Source: a virus
Direction: 5' to 3' (one strand)
DNA: 35,568 nt
Virus record (IMG/VR): IMGVR_UViG_3300026089_000018
Location: 1-35,568 of that record
Shown here: positions 23,801 to 29,527 of the stretch, one piece after another
How the letters are laid out: the number at the start of each line of letters is the position of its first letter
Position numbering within the stretch: position 1 is the first letter of the stretch
Translations under genes and position numbers: made by a program
The notes under the pieces: generated by a model
Told to the model about the DNA's origin: nothing
Seen by the model: only the letters and a program-made list of their open reading frames with translations
The model's database searches: none

Positions 23801-24191
23801 CTACGCCGCCCGTGATCGCCCAGTCAATCGTCTCCGTGGTAGCGCATTCCCAACGCTCCGTATACCCCCACGCCATGTTCGCTGAGCCAGTGAGAGTGAA
23901 CGTCACAGAACCCGAGTTGGTCGCAGTCGTCTGGTCATCACGCACAAAAACGGAAACCTCAGACGGACCAGTACCGCCACCAGGGACACCGCCACCGCCA
24001 GAGAACGTCCCCAACAATGTCCAACCGGAGGGTGTGGTGATCGCAGCCGTGTCAGGGCGCAGGCCGATGTATGTGATGTAACCGTACTTGCGGGATGCTG
24101 TCGGCGTTCCGGTCGGATACGCGACGGCTACGGATGACGGGTTCTGGGATGTGATGACCTGAGCGCCACCGGAACCCCATACGAGTGCCAT
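17880..24191 (-). CDS. Giant repetitive tail-fibre/adhesin-like protein
   Basis: A 2103-residue protein. The N-terminal half holds three related beta-rich modules starting near residues 1, 460 and 700 (for example TTPSGWTLLGTF and DVGWVLIGSM), then a carbohydrate-binding-like region near 930-1110 with NLIENPSFETGSTGW. From about 1130 to 2070 there are about 46 tandem imperfect repeats of 20, sometimes 22, residues with consensus AALTAxSTLTATAVR. Alternating small/hydrophobic and Thr/Ser residues suggest a beta-solenoid or fibre shaft. The C-terminus GVGWVPISRAGV ends it. It is probably a surface-exposed tail appendage that binds host glycans. The start ATG follows the upstream stop as TAGCCGATG. 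Confidence 0.8.
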   Translation of the reverse strand: MALVWGSGGAQVITSQNPSSVAVAYPTGTPTASRKYGYITYIGLRPDTAAITTPSGWTLLGTFSGGGGVPGGGTGPSEVSVFVRDDQTTATNSGSVTFTLTGSANMAWGYTERWECATTETIDWAITGGVDTTAATPFTFVTSSVATDFVKTGDGLIFAIVMAQGTAPTWQLATVTAQGGGTITLGTISQRVAPASTTGNDIGGRVSTAMPTVSSQQLAGTLTYSAGVTGTTTTTYGPGAIVRARALIQPAVTQAAYRFYADGTETGATALAAQDTAPTVDLSSADENLALRVRLQETAGGTVPATDDFQLQWEKNSSGTWVDVGTGTSTVSGYASANLTDGGATTSRLTGGTGTFGAGSVSEDGLVDNEGWTASGHTELLYALTLKQADFVNSDVLKFRVRRNGVNLDATTVTPTVNITIAPVTRQGTAALTATSTLTAAGTLIPSSARWVRDHTAGTSTVSGTTVAATTAAQVDAGNVLVAYYAGDNGGFQFPLVSSISKPGGETATWRRIITHDAGSSTANGWSRGELWAIKTTVNWPSSTAVTATIDSSRASKVLLLSEFTGCSVVLRNNPRGVSTTNPISGFDTFGQPTLAGDLVIGCTDFESNVVPSTYSNGTGGAWSSVYTANANTGTSSTSITAGMQWKVPTVDGHQVWDHSRTENGGTVLAVLAADFNAVPSPFVYHVSSPSPPATPSSATGTTLTAAGDVQAGDLTVLWMTTRPASSIPFPPDVGWVLIGSMAIGSDADGEGTGPVRLTAWCRQQNVGESAAPSIPVVTGGVTATFAGVYRKNDSNAIWQYPEVAFGASAAGSSFSATVDESLDAAPGEMIISVGGESNNTASVSSHDLIVPGCAMSEVVYFNGTNTTTGNNLTTWATQAMVVSGNQTSPATTLAQTSSGAASRGVMQIKVGATHTSPYVRTNLIENPSFETGSTGWTGGTRTSTLTNGAVPVGTYAYEATGATGSFVRDTTYGAIPVKQGRAYHFRNRVVGPATPTVKVDPVVPTTYAADGTTDTGPMERHTVTTFDTIGSFFANSWTSLVQYVPPPGAAYLGLPGGTDSDRLQFTFATNNATSQAVGIDSVIVEQIGNRAETYFDGDTTDTATWEYQWLGTAHASRARAISPAGATITAYAGANLTATSTLTATGDIGTGPTTHDATAALTATSTLTATGDVTSGPLTHDATAALTAASTLTATAVREPQSAAGLTATSTLTATAVRVQGAAAALTAASTLTATAVRAPAAAVSLLTASTLTATAVRTQNATAALTAASTLTATAVATEFATAALTATGTLATTPIRDQVAAANLAAASTLTATGVITEFATTALTSTTTLTATATAFHVPLGAAALLTTSTLTATTVRDAVSTAAMAAVSTLTATGTTIGVVPASAALTATSTLTTTGVREPQAAGTLTAATTLTATAVRVATVAAALTATSTLTATGVAFAVLPGAATLVGQSTLTATAERDAVTSAALTVASTLTTTGIRVPQAAADLTGVSMFTAIAVREQTTTAALSSTAVLTATGVRDATVLAALVASSTLAAAVSGVGASAANLVATSSLTSAAVREPIAAVSLTASSSLTATPQQTHTTTAALATTSTLTATGVREPQATAALTATSTLVAAGIQTNQATAALTTASTLTATGISIGVGLVAANLVTASTLTVAGVRTQPATTALTGASTLTATAVREPQSAVSLVSTSTLVATALRVVTPTVDLTTVSTLTATAERLRIVSRDLTTTSTLTAAGVVTTFATAALPSVSTLTATAIRTGVGVVEATLAATSTLTATAVRVKEAAADLAAVSTLTATAVRIPLSAANLTTASTLTATATRDAVASATLTAASTLTATGVRVPQATAALTATSTLTATGTVIGIGLVAATLATQSTLTATAVRTQLSTGALSASATLTATAVRAPQSAAALNASSTLTATGERIRPVAAGLITTSTLSATAIRFGVGVGTVDLTTTSTLTATATRTAVVAAALTTASTLQAGGGAIQPSTVTLTTTATLTPVGERVVLATVAMTATSTLDPAGLPTRIAAATLTVTSVLSTAPVRMLFPAAAFVQLSVLTANGQRVIIGINTVNNRPVLVKVPGVGWVPISRAGV
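17965..20795. repeat. About 46 tandem 60-bp coding repeats
   Basis: Imperfect repeats of 60 bp (some 66 bp) encode the AALTAxSTLTATAVR units. Adjacent units differ at many positions and recurrent variants such as REPQ recur at distant units, suggesting duplication and shuffling by recombination. The repetition leaves long open frames on the opposite strand. Confidence 0.9.
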
Positions 24192-24194
24192 CGG

Positions 24195-24488
24195 CTAATC
24201 CCCATCATGTACTGAGATGAGGGTGGCGCTCCGAGTGGACGCACGCATCGCATTGGCCATGTCGTCCTTGAAGGCTATGGCAGTCGCCTGGTCTGGGAAG
24301 TCATAGGCCACCGTGAACCTTGTGGAGGACTGCGATACTACACCACCTGCGAACCGCCCAATGGTCGCAGCGTAGGTGGGGAAGATCGCCGTCGGGTAGT
24401 TAGGCACAATGGCCTCCACCGCCGTTTGACGCGCTGTCTTATTGGAGGCCACCGTGTATGTGCAATCACCTCGCACCTTCCAAACCAT
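24195..24488 (-). CDS. Hypothetical tail-region protein
   Basis: A 97-residue protein starting MVWKVRGDCTYTVASNKT. It has an alpha/beta pattern: strand, helix ARQTAVEAIV, strand, then the helix FPDQATAIAFKDDMANAMRA and a final strand SATLISVHDG. GGGAGG supports the start. It is coupled to the giant fibre gene (3 nt between stop and start). No family is recognised; an assembly or structural role in the tail is likely from context. Confidence 0.6.
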   Translation of the reverse strand: MVWKVRGDCTYTVASNKTARQTAVEAIVPNYPTAIFPTYAATIGRFAGGVVSQSSTRFTVAYDFPDQATAIAFKDDMANAMRASTRSATLISVHDGD

Positions 24489-24554
24489 GCCGACCTCCCT
24501 CAGGGCATCACGGGTCTACCGATCAACCAGGGGGTCGGCATGGCCCAATGCGGA

Positions 24555-24953
24555 TTACGCCAGAGCTGAGGTGATCGCACCTGACGCGAACGACAGGGTG
24601 TCGCCGATCGCCATGGTCTTCGACGACGCCAGGGTGCCCCACTCGACACGCTTCGGGGTGCCGGTCGAGTCCCAGATCTCCAACGCGGTCACCGTCTCCG
24701 CACGCGGCCAGTTGGTGACGTTGATCGCGGCGTTCGTTGCCTGCGACCCAGCGGATGCGGCGGCCCACGTCACGGTCGGGGCACCGGTGCCCTGCGTGTA
24801 GCCGCCCCCGGTGCCAACCTCCGTTCCCGACGTGGTCGCGTTGCCGACGGCCGTGTACAGCCGGACGTGGATGGGGCCGGTCAGCGCAGTAGGAGCTGAT
24901 CCGCCGTGCATCCAGGTCAGAACTTCATTGGCTCGGGTCTGGTCGATCGCCAT
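24555..24953 (-). CDS. Phage tail-fibre-like protein
   Basis: A 132-residue protein starting MAIDQTRANEVLTWMHGG, followed by PIHVRLYTAVGNATTSGTEV and GGGYTQGTGAPTVTWAA, then ETVTALEIWDSTGTPKRVEW and GDTLSFASGAITSALA. This order (N-terminal helix, ExGxxY-like motif, D-rich strand pair, Gly-x-Ala end) is common in small actinophage tail fibre or minor tail proteins. GAAGGAGAAG precedes the ATG. Closely spaced with 24956-25279. Confidence 0.65.
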   Translation of the reverse strand: MAIDQTRANEVLTWMHGGSAPTALTGPIHVRLYTAVGNATTSGTEVGTGGGYTQGTGAPTVTWAAASAGSQATNAAINVTNWPRAETVTALEIWDSTGTPKRVEWGTLASSKTMAIGDTLSFASGAITSALA

Positions 24954-24955
24954 GG

Positions 24956-25279
24956 TTACTTCTCCTTCTTCCGTGTCAGGTGGTTGACCAGCGCCTCACC
25001 GCGCAGATCCTCGGCTCCAGCCGTTACTTCGTCACAAGATCCGTCGGGGCAACCTTCCTCCCGGCAGCAGTCCATGTGACGCATGATCGTGGAGGTGTCC
25101 ATGATCTGCTGCATGATCGCCTCGGCGTGCTTCTTCCCCGACGCCCTCTCCGACGCCTTCGACGCCACCTCAGGGTCCGTCTGCCCGTCCCCTGGGGCTA
25201 CCCCCATCACGTGACGGGGATCAGTGTCGACCTGACCGCACACGTCACACATGCGGTAGGTACGTTCTTTCGCTGCCAT
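24956..25279 (-). CDS. Cys-rich small protein
   Basis: A 107-residue protein starting MAAKERTYRMCDVCGQVD, with CDVC near the N-terminus and DCCREEGCPDGSC at about 75-87, probably one or two zinc sites, then a charged tail LTRKKEK. The ATG at 25279 overlaps the previous stop as TGATG, which excludes the longer upstream reading. Function is unknown; its position among tail genes may be incidental. Confidence 0.6.
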   Translation of the reverse strand: MAAKERTYRMCDVCGQVDTDPRHVMGVAPGDGQTDPEVASKASERASGKKHAEAIMQQIMDTSTIMRHMDCCREEGCPDGSCDEVTAGAEDLRGEALVNHLTRKKEK

Positions 25280-25578
25280 CAGATGTTCTCCTGTACCTGT
25301 AGATCCCATGCTTCCGCGTTCTCTGGGTCGGCGACCCCGAGCCAATACACGACCGGCGCGTCAGGTCGAGGGACCGACGGGTCGTCGTGGTGGTGGACCA
25401 GTTCGATCCCTGGCACACCCGGGATGCCCTGAGCGCCGGTGTCGCCGGTCAGGCCTTGCGGCCCAACCTCTCCCTGCACACCTGGGGTACCCCTCACTCC
25501 CAGTTCCACGACCGTCGTTTCACCCGGCCCGGTGACTTCGACGGTGTGCTCGACGACACCGGTGATCTCGACGGTCAT
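25279..25578 (-). CDS. Collagen-like tail fibre protein
   Basis: A 99-residue protein starting MTVEITGVVEHTVEVTGP. Residues about 28-58 are eleven Gly-X-Y triplets (GVRGTPGVQGEVGPQGLTG and on), which should form a trimeric collagen helix. A small C-terminal domain with HHHDDPSVPRPDAPVVYWLG follows. Collagen-like segments are used as trimeric stalks in phage tail fibres. The start is fixed by a CCGAAG block. Confidence 0.75.
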   Translation of the reverse strand: MTVEITGVVEHTVEVTGPGETTVVELGVRGTPGVQGEVGPQGLTGDTGAQGIPGVPGIELVHHHDDPSVPRPDAPVVYWLGVADPENAEAWDLQVQENI

Positions 25579-25592
25579 GTCTGATTCTTCGG
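25576..25592 (-). promoter_or_regulatory. CCGAAG start-associated element (copy at 25578)
   Basis: The minus strand reads TGA then CCGAAGAATCAGACATG. The upstream gene's stop codon directly abuts the block, as at 17865. Confidence 0.55.
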
Positions 25593-26351
25593 TCAGCGGA
25601 GCACCAGTGTCACGATCAGGGCATTGTGGTCCGACGCCAGACCGGTGATGACCCGCTGGGACGCCATCCGGGCTGCTGACGACTTCCTCACGAAGATCGC
25701 GTCGATCATCCGCGCCCCATGGGTGCCGGTCTGCCTCAACGGACCGAGGACGTCGTAGTTGGAGTACATCTTCTGATGCCGCAGCGACGCGTACGGGAAC
25801 TTGGGGATGTTCTTGGTGCGCCGCCAGTCGGCGTTCGTGTCCATCCCGATGATCTGAACGAGCGTTGAGCTGCGGAACGTCTTCGTCTCCCGCACCATCC
25901 TGCGGAGCTGTTTGCGGTACTGACGGAACCTGGGCAGCACCTGCCACACCGTCCGCTCCACGTGGGAGTTCATGTGGGTGACCCGCACCTGGAACCCGGT
26001 GCCGGTCTCCTTGTGGGTGAACCGCTTCCTGGTCATATACCTGGGCGGCGTGTGGGAGGTGGTCTTCTTCCCGGCCCCGTAGCACATCTGGATCACGTCG
26101 GCACGACGGCCGGTCGTGGAGAATATCGTCTTCCGGTACATGATGCAGTTCTGGCGTTGGTTGTGGTCGCCGTCGGGGATGATCGCCCCCCACTCAGAGT
26201 GGGCCTTGCACCACGCCTCGATGGTCTTCTTGTGGTTGGCTGCCTCGTTGAGGAGGACGAGGTCAGAGTGTGGGAGCACTCTCTCGAAGTCCTCGGTCAG
26301 GTGCTTCGACTCGCGCCAGGTGTTGAACTGACAAACCCGCACAATGGACAT
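25593..26351 (-). CDS. EEP-superfamily (DNase I-like) phosphodiesterase
   Basis: A 252-residue protein with the ordered motifs of the endonuclease/exonuclease/phosphatase fold: QFNTW (Asn10), LLNEA (Glu36), THMNSH (His126, Asn128), GMDTNAD (Asp171, Asn173), MIDAIFV (Asp217) and SDHNALIV (Asp241, His242). The metal and His residues expected for catalysis are all present. It is encoded among tail fibre genes, unlike replication nucleases, so it may be a virion-carried or late nuclease, for example degrading host DNA, RNA or a cell-surface phosphodiester polymer. The substrate cannot be told. Confidence 0.85.
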   Translation of the reverse strand: MSIVRVCQFNTWRESKHLTEDFERVLPHSDLVLLNEAANHKKTIEAWCKAHSEWGAIIPDGDHNQRQNCIMYRKTIFSTTGRRADVIQMCYGAGKKTTSHTPPRYMTRKRFTHKETGTGFQVRVTHMNSHVERTVWQVLPRFRQYRKQLRRMVRETKTFRSSTLVQIIGMDTNADWRRTKNIPKFPYASLRHQKMYSNYDVLGPLRQTGTHGARMIDAIFVRKSSAARMASQRVITGLASDHNALIVTLVLR

Positions 26352-26365
26352 GCCTGAATCTTCGG
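26349..26365 (-). promoter_or_regulatory. CCGAAG start-associated element (copy at 26351)
   Basis: The minus strand reads CCGAAGATTCAGGCATG. Unlike some copies it is not against a stop codon: about 80 nt separate it from the previous gene. AACGTCCGTT, related to the palindrome at 16750, lies 6 bp upstream of the hexamer. Confidence 0.55.
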
Positions 26366-26402
26366 CAGGTCAACGGACGTTCACGCATGAACCGTGTGCA
26401 AC

Positions 26403-26420
26403 TGTTTAGGGGGCTAAACA
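26403..26420. terminator. Small hairpin after 26432-26545
   Basis: TGTTTAG and CTAAACA form a perfect 7-bp stem around a GGGG loop, 12 nt past the stop of the Zn-ribbon gene and upstream of the nuclease promoter element. Likely a weak terminator or operator. Confidence 0.4.
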
Positions 26421-26431
26421 CCATCTGGCGC

Positions 26432-26545
26432 TCATCTGGAGCCGGAAGCTTCACACCTGTCACAGACGTCGGTGGTCTCGCGAGGGTCGGGTGTCTCGCC
26501 GATCCGGTGCCCACAAACGACGCAGCGGATCACATACTGGTCCAT
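26432..26545 (-). CDS. Mini zinc-ribbon protein, 37 residues
   Basis: The frame MDQYVIRCVVCGHRIGETPD continues to CDRCEASGSR and a stop. Two Cys pairs, CVVC (8-11) and CDRC (28-31), make a minimal zinc ribbon. The ATG lies 8 nt after a one-base variant of the CCGAAG block. The plus strand is also open here but codes nothing recognisable, so I prefer the minus-strand reading. Confidence 0.6.
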   Translation of the reverse strand: MDQYVIRCVVCGHRIGETPDPRETTDVCDRCEASGSR

Positions 26546-26559
26546 GACGGGATCTTCGT
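26543..26559 (-). promoter_or_regulatory. Variant CCGAAG element (ACGAAG) at 26545
   Basis: The minus strand reads ACGAAGATCCCGTCATG. The first A is the last base of the preceding gene's TGA stop. Spacing to the ATG is the same 8 nt as in the other copies. Confidence 0.45.
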
Positions 26560-26678
26560 CAGGACGCGAGGTACTCCTCGATCTCCTCGACGGAGTGGAA
26601 CTCAGGTGTGGCTGACACCTGGATGCTGAACAGGAACCGGACAGTCGCCGGGTTCTCTGGAGCCGGGCTCATATCCAT
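26559..26678 (-). CDS. Small protein with IEEYL C-terminus
   Basis: A 39-residue protein starting MDMSPAPENPATVRFLFS and ending EFHSVEEIEEYLAS. GAGGGTG precedes the ATG at 26678. The acidic-aromatic end matches the ends of three plus-strand small proteins (28307, 28503, 28869 genes). Function unknown. Confidence 0.55.
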   Translation of the reverse strand: MDMSPAPENPATVRFLFSIQVSATPEFHSVEEIEEYLAS

Positions 26679-26691
26679 AAGGTACACCCTC

Positions 26692-28275
26692 TCACTGGGT
26701 GAAGTTCCGGCCGTCTCGCACCCAGTCGCCGACGATCTTCTCACCGTAGATACCCTCAGCAGTCAACGTCGACACTGTCGTCAGCTCGGCGACCGCCTGG
26801 TGGACCGGCACGTCGGGGCTGCCTTCCCAGGTGAAATACCGGTACGGCGGCGGCCTCAACGCCAGCGTGATCGTCGTGTCTGCCTCCAGCAGCCATTTCT
26901 TGTTCATCTGGGTGAGGAACGCGTCGGTCGGTGGAGTGGTAGATAGTGCGTTGTCGACCATCAGGATGTTCACGAACCGGTCCCCGCCGTCGACCTTGAT
27001 GTACGGATCCAGGTTGTCGATGGTGACGCGCACGTCGGTCTTGGTGGAACTGTTCGGCTTGTAGTCCCCGACCGGACCGGTGGGGTCCGAGTCGTACTGT
27101 CCGGTGACCTGCAGGTATACCTCTCCCAGGTGCAGGTCGTTGTCGTCGAGTGTCAGCAACTGAGGCACTGTCAGTCCTGCGATGCCGGGGAATGGGTGGT
27201 CGAGGTCGAGAACAGCCTGCTGTCCTCCGAATGCTGGACTGTCGGGGTCGTGCAGGTACACCTGGGCTCTGGTCCAGGAGCTGACGTTGTGGGTGTAGTT
27301 GGTGTCAGATACGGGATGCCCGCCAGAGGTGCTGTAGGTGATCGCTGGTCCCATGTCATGGTCGTCGCTTTCCGTGTACACCGTCGGCACGACCTCGATA
27401 CGGTGCCCGCTCTGGGATGTCGTGGACTCGCCTGGCTTCCACTGGAACGACCCGGTGCCGTCAGGGTTGGTTCCGATGCTGACGGTGCCGTCCGGTGTGG
27501 CCGGTTTCCAGTCCTCGTCCGGCAGTGTGAACCGGTAGAGGCAGAGGCCACTGGTGACCACAGTTCCGTGGACCTGCTCCAGTCCGCCGCTGAAACGAGC
27601 GGTTATGAATGTCGCAAGCCCGACCCCAGCTTTCATAGCGAAGCCGGGGGCATTGGCGAAGTCGCCGGACCATGTTTCAGTCGGCATAGGGACAATCCTT
27701 GACGTCCACATCAGGTCGATGTCGGCCTGGTTGAAGGGGCCGCCGTTGCTGTACAGACGCTGGTTCAGGCCGGTCTCAGCCCCAGTGTAGTGCGGGACCT
27801 GGCCGTGGCTGTATGACGACGTGTGCCCGTCGTACTTGAGTTCGTAGCCGACTGGGGCGGACTGGAGCCACTCCGACCATCCCGAGTTCAGGTCCTGCCA
27901 CCGGAGGGTGAATAGGCCGGAGGTGCCTGAGACCTGCAGCCGGTAGATGGTGCCCGCGTTGGCGTCCAACTGGTACGCGATGGTGGTGGCCCCGGGCTTT
28001 TCCACGCCGGTGGTCACAGCCGTGGAGGTGATGGTAACGGGTGTTAGCGCGTCCACGGCAGTGCCGGTGTACACGTGCAGCACGGCACCCATGGGGCTCT
28101 CGACGGTGAGAATGTACGTCTCCGACGTGGGTGGAGTGAAGGTGTACCAGACTGACGGGGGTGTGGGGTTGGGTTCACCGGTCTGACTGGTGGCGCTGGT
28201 AGTGGATCCGCCCCTGGCTCCGTGCTTGTCGGTCAGTGGGATGGCGTTCACGAAGTTGTTGTTGGGGGCTGCCAT
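26692..28275 (-). CDS. Tail protein with PPC-like N-terminal domain
   Basis: A 527-residue protein starting MAAPNNNFVNAIPLTD. Residues about 1-115 resemble a pre-peptidase C-terminal (PPC) beta-sandwich: PSVWYTFTPPTSETYILTVE, then VLHVYTG and a closing FTLRWQDL. The rest is beta-rich with many Gly, Asp, Thr and Trp, as in minor tail or receptor-binding proteins. Near the end, VAELTTVSTLTAEG is one unit of the 20-residue repeat of the giant fibre gene. The start is set by a CCGAAG block; the longer upstream frame would cross the divergent promoter. Confidence 0.7.
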   Translation of the reverse strand: MAAPNNNFVNAIPLTDKHGARGGSTTSATSQTGEPNPTPPSVWYTFTPPTSETYILTVESPMGAVLHVYTGTAVDALTPVTITSTAVTTGVEKPGATTIAYQLDANAGTIYRLQVSGTSGLFTLRWQDLNSGWSEWLQSAPVGYELKYDGHTSSYSHGQVPHYTGAETGLNQRLYSNGGPFNQADIDLMWTSRIVPMPTETWSGDFANAPGFAMKAGVGLATFITARFSGGLEQVHGTVVTSGLCLYRFTLPDEDWKPATPDGTVSIGTNPDGTGSFQWKPGESTTSQSGHRIEVVPTVYTESDDHDMGPAITYSTSGGHPVSDTNYTHNVSSWTRAQVYLHDPDSPAFGGQQAVLDLDHPFPGIAGLTVPQLLTLDDNDLHLGEVYLQVTGQYDSDPTGPVGDYKPNSSTKTDVRVTIDNLDPYIKVDGGDRFVNILMVDNALSTTPPTDAFLTQMNKKWLLEADTTITLALRPPPYRYFTWEGSPDVPVHQAVAELTTVSTLTAEGIYGEKIVGDWVRDGRNFTQ

Positions 28276-28289
28276 GCCGGGTACTTCGG
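28273..28289 (-). promoter_or_regulatory. CCGAAG start-associated element (copy at 28275)
   Basis: The minus strand reads CCGAAGTACCCGGCATG. It lies in a 31-nt divergent gap facing the plus-strand gene at 28307, too short for a conventional pair of leadered promoters. Confidence 0.6.
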
Positions 28290-28294
28290 CCGGG

Positions 28295-28306
28295 TATAGT
28301 ACAGCC
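28295..28306 (+). promoter_or_regulatory. TATAGT -10 box, leaderless start
   Basis: TATAGT (28295-28300) is followed by ACAGCC and then the ATG at 28307. Six nt between a -10 box and the start codon implies that transcription begins at or next to the ATG. No ribosome-binding site is present. Confidence 0.6.
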
Positions 28307-28510
28307 ATGAGGACCTCATGCCCCGACTGCGGGAACGGCATGACACCACTCATCGAGTGCGCCACCTGCGGCTGGGTCGACGAGGAGCTGACTCAGTTCA
28401 TCTGCCAGTCGCTGCAACTGCATGAGTTCTGCTGGGACCCTGGTTGTCCCTGCCTGTGTCACAACATCCCGAAGACCCTTGGGGAGATTGAGGAGTACCT
28501 CAATGAGTGA
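28307..28510 (+). CDS. Cys-rich small protein, IEEYL end (copy A)
   Basis: A 67-residue protein starting MRTSCPDCGNGMTPLIEC. It has CPDC and CATC in the first 22 residues (zinc ribbon), then CWDPGCPCLCHNIP and the end GEIEEYLNE. The C-x-C-x-C-H-x-x-P segment plus I-E-x-x-L end also occurs in the gene at 28869. First gene of a six-gene plus-strand block with overlapping starts and stops. Unknown function. Confidence 0.65.
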   Translation: MRTSCPDCGNGMTPLIECATCGWVDEELTQFICQSLQLHEFCWDPGCPCLCHNIPKTLGEIEEYLNE

Positions 28511-28652
28511 TGAAACCCTCTACCCGCTCTCGCAGTACAACAAGGATCAGCCTCAGCCGATCTGGGTGATCTGGAAGGAGATGAAGGAGCGCGAGGAAGC
28601 CCACTTCAAGACCATGTCATCTGAGCAGATCGAGGCGTACCTGAATGAATGA
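28503..28652 (+). CDS. Small protein, IEAYL end
   Basis: A 49-residue protein starting MSDETLYPLSQYNKDQPQ, with a helical, charged middle (WKEMKEREEAHFK) and the end SSEQIEAYLNE. It overlaps the previous gene by 8 nt; GAGGAG inside that gene serves as ribosome-binding site. The ending matches its neighbour although the rest does not. Confidence 0.6.
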   Translation: MSDETLYPLSQYNKDQPQPIWVIWKEMKEREEAHFKTMSSEQIEAYLNE

Positions 28653-28872
28653 GCCATGGCACAGCACTCCTGGCGGCTATTCCAACCACAACTGCCGCTG
28701 CGTAGGGTGTACTGTAGCCAACAGTGAGTACCAGGCGAAACGACGCCAGGAACGCTACGCCGAAGGGGTGCCGTCCACGGTCACCCACAATGCGAGCACC
28801 TACAACAACTGGGGATGCCGATGCGCCACCTGCACGGACGCCCACCGAGAGGCCAGGAAGGTGACCCGATGA
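28645..28872 (+). CDS. Duplicated CxCxxC zinc-binding protein
   Basis: A 75-residue protein with two similar halves: HNCRCVGCTVANSEYQAKRR and later GCRCATCTDAHREARK. Each carries a C-x-C-x2-C site followed by a helical basic stretch. It probably binds zinc and nucleic acid. It overlaps both neighbours by a few nt. Confidence 0.65.
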   Translation: MNEPWHSTPGGYSNHNCRCVGCTVANSEYQAKRRQERYAEGVPSTVTHNASTYNNWGCRCATCTDAHREARKVTR

Positions 28873-29081
28873 GGATGCCCAAGCTGGAGCTGCAGTTCCG
28901 CTCTGACGGGAAGTTCGACGCGTGCGACAGCCTCCATCATGAGGAGTGTGTGGAGTTCATCGTCGCCAAAACAGTGACTGGGATCGCCAACTCCCAGAAA
29001 ATCGCCTATCACTGCTCCTGCGTCTGCCATGAGCTGCCTGACGTGCTCACCCCCGCCGCGATTGAGGACTTCCTCGGATGA
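28869..29081 (+). CDS. Cys-rich small protein, IEDFL end (copy B)
   Basis: A 70-residue protein starting MRMPKLELQFRSDGKFDA. It has Cys and His in ACDSLHHEEC and YHCSCVCHELPD, and ends AAIEDFLG. The CSCVCHELPDVLTPAAIEDF segment parallels CPCLCHNIPKTLGEIEEY of the 28307 gene, so the two are probably diverged paralogues. Confidence 0.6.
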   Translation: MRMPKLELQFRSDGKFDACDSLHHEECVEFIVAKTVTGIANSQKIAYHCSCVCHELPDVLTPAAIEDFLG

Positions 29082-29359
29082 GCGACCACCCCATCCCCGT
29101 CCACAGCTACGTCTCCCAGGCGTGCGGTGTCATGCCGTCGTGGCCGTGGCCCGCGTCGTACGTTGAGGAGTTCCTGAACGGCACAGGCAACCTGTCCCTG
29201 GATGTCGCCGACACGTTTAAGCCCGTCTGGCACATCACGGCCACCACCAACACCGCCAACACTGTCGCCTATAACGCCTATAAGGCCTACGCCAGCACCA
29301 GCAGCACCACCAACCGCATGTGGAGCGGGGACTTCAACTGGGGCGGGAGCGTGGCGTGA
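29078..29359 (+). CDS. Hypothetical protein with internal VEEFL motif
   Basis: A 93-residue protein starting MSDHPIPVHSYVSQACGV. It has ASYVEEFLNGTGNL at about 27-40, then a Thr/Asn/Ala-rich section and an aromatic end MWSGDFNWGGSVA. The VEEFLNG motif resembles the C-termini of the preceding genes, and the remainder looks like an appended domain. ATGA overlap with the previous gene. Confidence 0.55.
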   Translation: MSDHPIPVHSYVSQACGVMPSWPWPASYVEEFLNGTGNLSLDVADTFKPVWHITATTNTANTVAYNAYKAYASTSSTTNRMWSGDFNWGGSVA

Positions 29360-29526
29360 ATCTACGCAACGGAAGACACAAGGTTCCCGTCGTGACACAG
29401 GCGCAGACGGGCGTTTGCATCCACTGTCACAGCACCGTCACCTGGTCCCCGGCCGGTTGGGCTAATCGGAGCATCATCTGCTTCGATCGAGTTCATGGCG
29501 GTTTCCACGAGGTAATGGACGCCTAA
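29356..29526 (+). CDS. Small zinc-ribbon-like protein
   Basis: A 56-residue protein from GTG 29356 (GTGA overlap with the previous stop): VNLRNGRHKVPVVTQAQTG, then CIHCHSTVTW and IICFDRVHGG. CIHCH plus a later Cys/His could bind zinc. It ends 1 nt before the stop of the convergent protease gene, with no terminator between. Confidence 0.5.
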   Translation: MNLRNGRHKVPVVTQAQTGVCIHCHSTVTWSPAGWANRSIICFDRVHGGFHEVMDA

Positions 29527-29527
29527 A

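Noticed and set aside
25279-26193. A 304-codon frame extending the collagen-like protein upstream
   Set aside because: The extension is the off-frame of the EEP nuclease gene; the true start at 25578 carries the CCGAAG block.
26387-26629. Plus-strand 80-codon frame opposite the small Zn-ribbon gene
   Set aside because: No metal site or start signal; the minus strand gives a compact two-CxxC protein with a start element.
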